Assembly (NCBI GenBank): GCA_900239685.1 | Contig: OENT01000252.1 | Span: forward strand, 86,919 to 150,918 | DNA: 64,000 nucleotides | Reading direction: 5' to 3' | DNA from: Rotaria macrura | Lineage: Eukaryota > Rotifera > Eurotatoria > Philodinida > Philodinidae | Part shown: positions 62,220-64,000 of the stretch, one piece after another | How positions within the stretch are numbered: the first letter of the stretch is position 1 | Layout of the letters: every line of letters starts with the position of its first letter | Position numbers and translations under genes: made by a program | The notes under the pieces: generated by a model | Told to the model about the DNA's origin: nothing | Database searches by the model: none | Seen by the model: the letters and a program-made list of their open reading frames with translations, nothing else

Positions 62220-63970
62220 TCGAGATACAATATGTTGACAGTATCTATTTAGAGTTTCGCTATAATGTTTCTAAAATCTGGAATGATCTAGAAAAAGTCA
62301 CTAGTAGATGTATCCAATTATATAACGCATCTGAGAGCATGCAGAATTAGTTCGGATGTACCCATGCATTTGTGATTTGCATGTCGTAGATTAGAGTTTA
62401 TATGAAGTTTTTCGAGAGTTGAGTGCAAAAACTCTACTTCATGTTGATCTTTTCTCTAGAGTTTCAGTTAAGTAATGATAGATATGTAATAAAAATCTAG
62501 GCCAATAAAATCTATCACTATTCAGTAGCATCCTTAACCAAAATATAGTTTTTTCAAGCCATGATTATTTTTCACTCTTTCATATAGTAAACTGATATAG
62601 TTTTTCCTATTGCATAATGTTAGTCCCTTCTCTCAACTACTGTAGCTGTATATGCATGAGCGCATAATAAAAGTATGGCTTTTATACGGTTCGATGCAAC
62701 AAAGAACATCTTGTTGATACTTGCAGAACCGAAACTTTTTTTTCTTAGAATAACATGTTGAGCTTGGAATAATAGAGTCAATTCAATTTCTTTCACAATA
62801 CTACTTCACTTGACTGCAACACTTTTTTATTCAAACCAGAGATTTTCTATTTCTTCATATAGGACATAAAGACCTTGGTATTTAATGAAAATATAATAAA
62901 AACTTATCAAAAATAATTAAACTCACATCCCATTATCTTACCCGAGTACATTCTCAGGTCATATAGTACTTGACGAAGTTAGTTTTCAAGGATTGGTTCG
63001 AAATAATTGCTCTTATCTTCGGTATTTTTTCACAAAACGATTTGTTTGATATATTCTATTGCTGAAGATTACTGTTTGAATTCTAATCCAATAACATAGA
63101 CCGATACTTATTTTTTTTCCGACAAACTTCATTTAAAGTCATATAATTAAATAAATGATTTCCGTTGTACTCTTTTCTTCACCTAGTTATTGTTCAATTA
63201 GTCTTACGTTTTTTCTAAAATTATCACCGTTTTTAATGAGTATTTTGACAAAGGAAAGCATGTCTTTCTGTTACTGTAAGTTTAATCCTAAATGATGAAT
63301 ATTATATTTCCCATTCATATTCTTAATGTTCAATAGTCTTCTTCCAGAGAAGTACTGGTCAACCATAATTCTGATCTAAAAATGTTGATTACCATAGAAG
63401 TTCTTTCATAAATAAATAAAGTTTATTTCATGAACCATACATTTGATGAGATGTATTCAATTGTAAACTAGCAAATAAGTATTTACCAAGACATTTCGAG
63501 CATTCTTACATGAGAATTGTAACTTTTTCTTAAAGTTGAACAATAAAAATAATTGAAGTATTACATACAACGATTTTTCAGAGGAGAAATTTCTTCTTCA
63601 GTTTGAATAATGAATATAATTAATATGATACATGATTTATTCGTCGTGACAGCATCTGTGTATCGTCATCATCTTAGAACTTTGACTCTATTCTATTCAA
63701 TTATGTGTTATTTTATTTTCATGCATGATTACATCTGCAATTGTTGAAACATCTTTCTATTTTCAAAGACATAAATAGATATTGAAAAAAGTATATTATC
63801 CGAGTCTACTGTTGTCTATAGTTGCTCATTGAAGATCCATTGACTAAGAACAAGCAAACAGATAAAAGAAGAAGAAAATAAAGGCATCTTTTCAATTAAT
63901 TCTTTTCCGTTTTTAGTTTTTATTTTCTCTCTCATTCTTTATAAAAAAACCGACTAATTGCAAGTTCAGT

Positions 63971-64000
63971 ATGGCACAAATTGATGACAATGGTGAGGAA
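63971..64000 (+). CDS. Start of a protein-coding gene cut by the window edge
   Basis: ATG at 63971 opens MAQIDDNGEE to the last base. It follows a pyrimidine-rich stretch and TTCAG directly before TATGG, the same acceptor-then-ATG arrangement seen at several other genes here. The product cannot be identified from ten residues. Confidence 0.45.
   Translation, partial: MAQIDDNGEE

Larger units (their letters stand above)
59339..63970. other. 4.6-kb region with scattered coding-like fragments
   Basis: No complete gene could be assembled. Fragments include an interrupted frame at 59521-59725 (stops are TGA), an HHxxxDG-containing ORF at 60410-60580, an open acceptor-to-donor segment at about 60736-60837, and an in-phase chain of three exon-like pieces at 61494-62219. 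The remainder is AT-rich. This may be a decaying gene neighbourhood or poorly conserved short-exon genes. Confidence 0.35.

Noticed and set aside
1-64000. CRISPR arrays, bacterial operons, phage or restriction/defence systems
   Set aside because: The window is intron-rich eukaryotic DNA; no spaced direct repeats or bacterial gene clusters are present.

Overview
This window looks like nuclear DNA of a small AT-rich metazoan. The genes have many short GT-AG introns (mostly about 45-75 bp), use the standard code, and encode animal-specific proteins: dystroglycan, a KLHL8 orthologue, a CNGA-type channel, an ABCA3-like lipid transporter, RBFOX-like and hnRNP K-like RNA-binding proteins and a FLYWCH factor. 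The compact genes, the splice-acceptor-like AG just before many start codons and one intronless bacterial-type oxygenase gene together suggest a rotifer, most likely bdelloid. That assignment is inference; no rRNA, tRNA or mitochondrial marker is present to test it.

Layout, left to right. 1-144: last exon of an unidentified plus-strand gene. 1889-2592 (-): EF-hand protein. 5236-5455: hAT-type MITE with an 8-bp target duplication. 5725-7051 (+): MRGBP/Eaf7-like gene followed closely by OCIAD. 9048-10708 (+): reduced dystroglycan. 11963-13649 (+): ATG5, then a PhnZ-like HD-domain oxygenase 196 bp downstream. 14206-18872 (+): KLHL8, 12 exons, with a decayed hAT transposon in its one long intron. 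18873-23395: mostly empty. 23396-24547 (+): RAE1. 25336-35545 (+): ABCA3-like transporter rebuilt from 24 exons (1797 aa, every junction in phase). 36694-38252 (+): FLYWCH zinc-finger protein. 38253-43926: long non-coding stretch. 43978-47467 (+): CNGA-like channel. 47691-49371 (-): RBFOX-like gene made of seven short exons. 52315-55710 (-): hnRNP K-like gene. 55711-63970: a degraded stretch with a 776-bp inverted-repeat element and coding fragments. 63971-64000: first codons of another plus-strand gene.

There is no functional cluster in the bacterial sense. The genes are housekeeping and signalling genes: autophagy conjugation (ATG5), CUL3 ubiquitin adaptor (KLHL8), mRNA export (RAE1), chromatin (MRGBP), RNA processing (RBFOX, hnRNP K), membrane transport (ABCA, CNG) and cell-matrix adhesion (dystroglycan). 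The main surprises are a dystroglycan without the beta-subunit ectodomain and the PPxY tail, a CNG channel with a non-consensus selectivity filter, an hnRNP K whose first two KH domains have lost or altered the GxxG loop, and a PhnZ-type mixed-valence di-iron oxygenase that may have been acquired horizontally. Exon coordinates were worked out by hand from splice signals and reading phase and may be off by a base or two.
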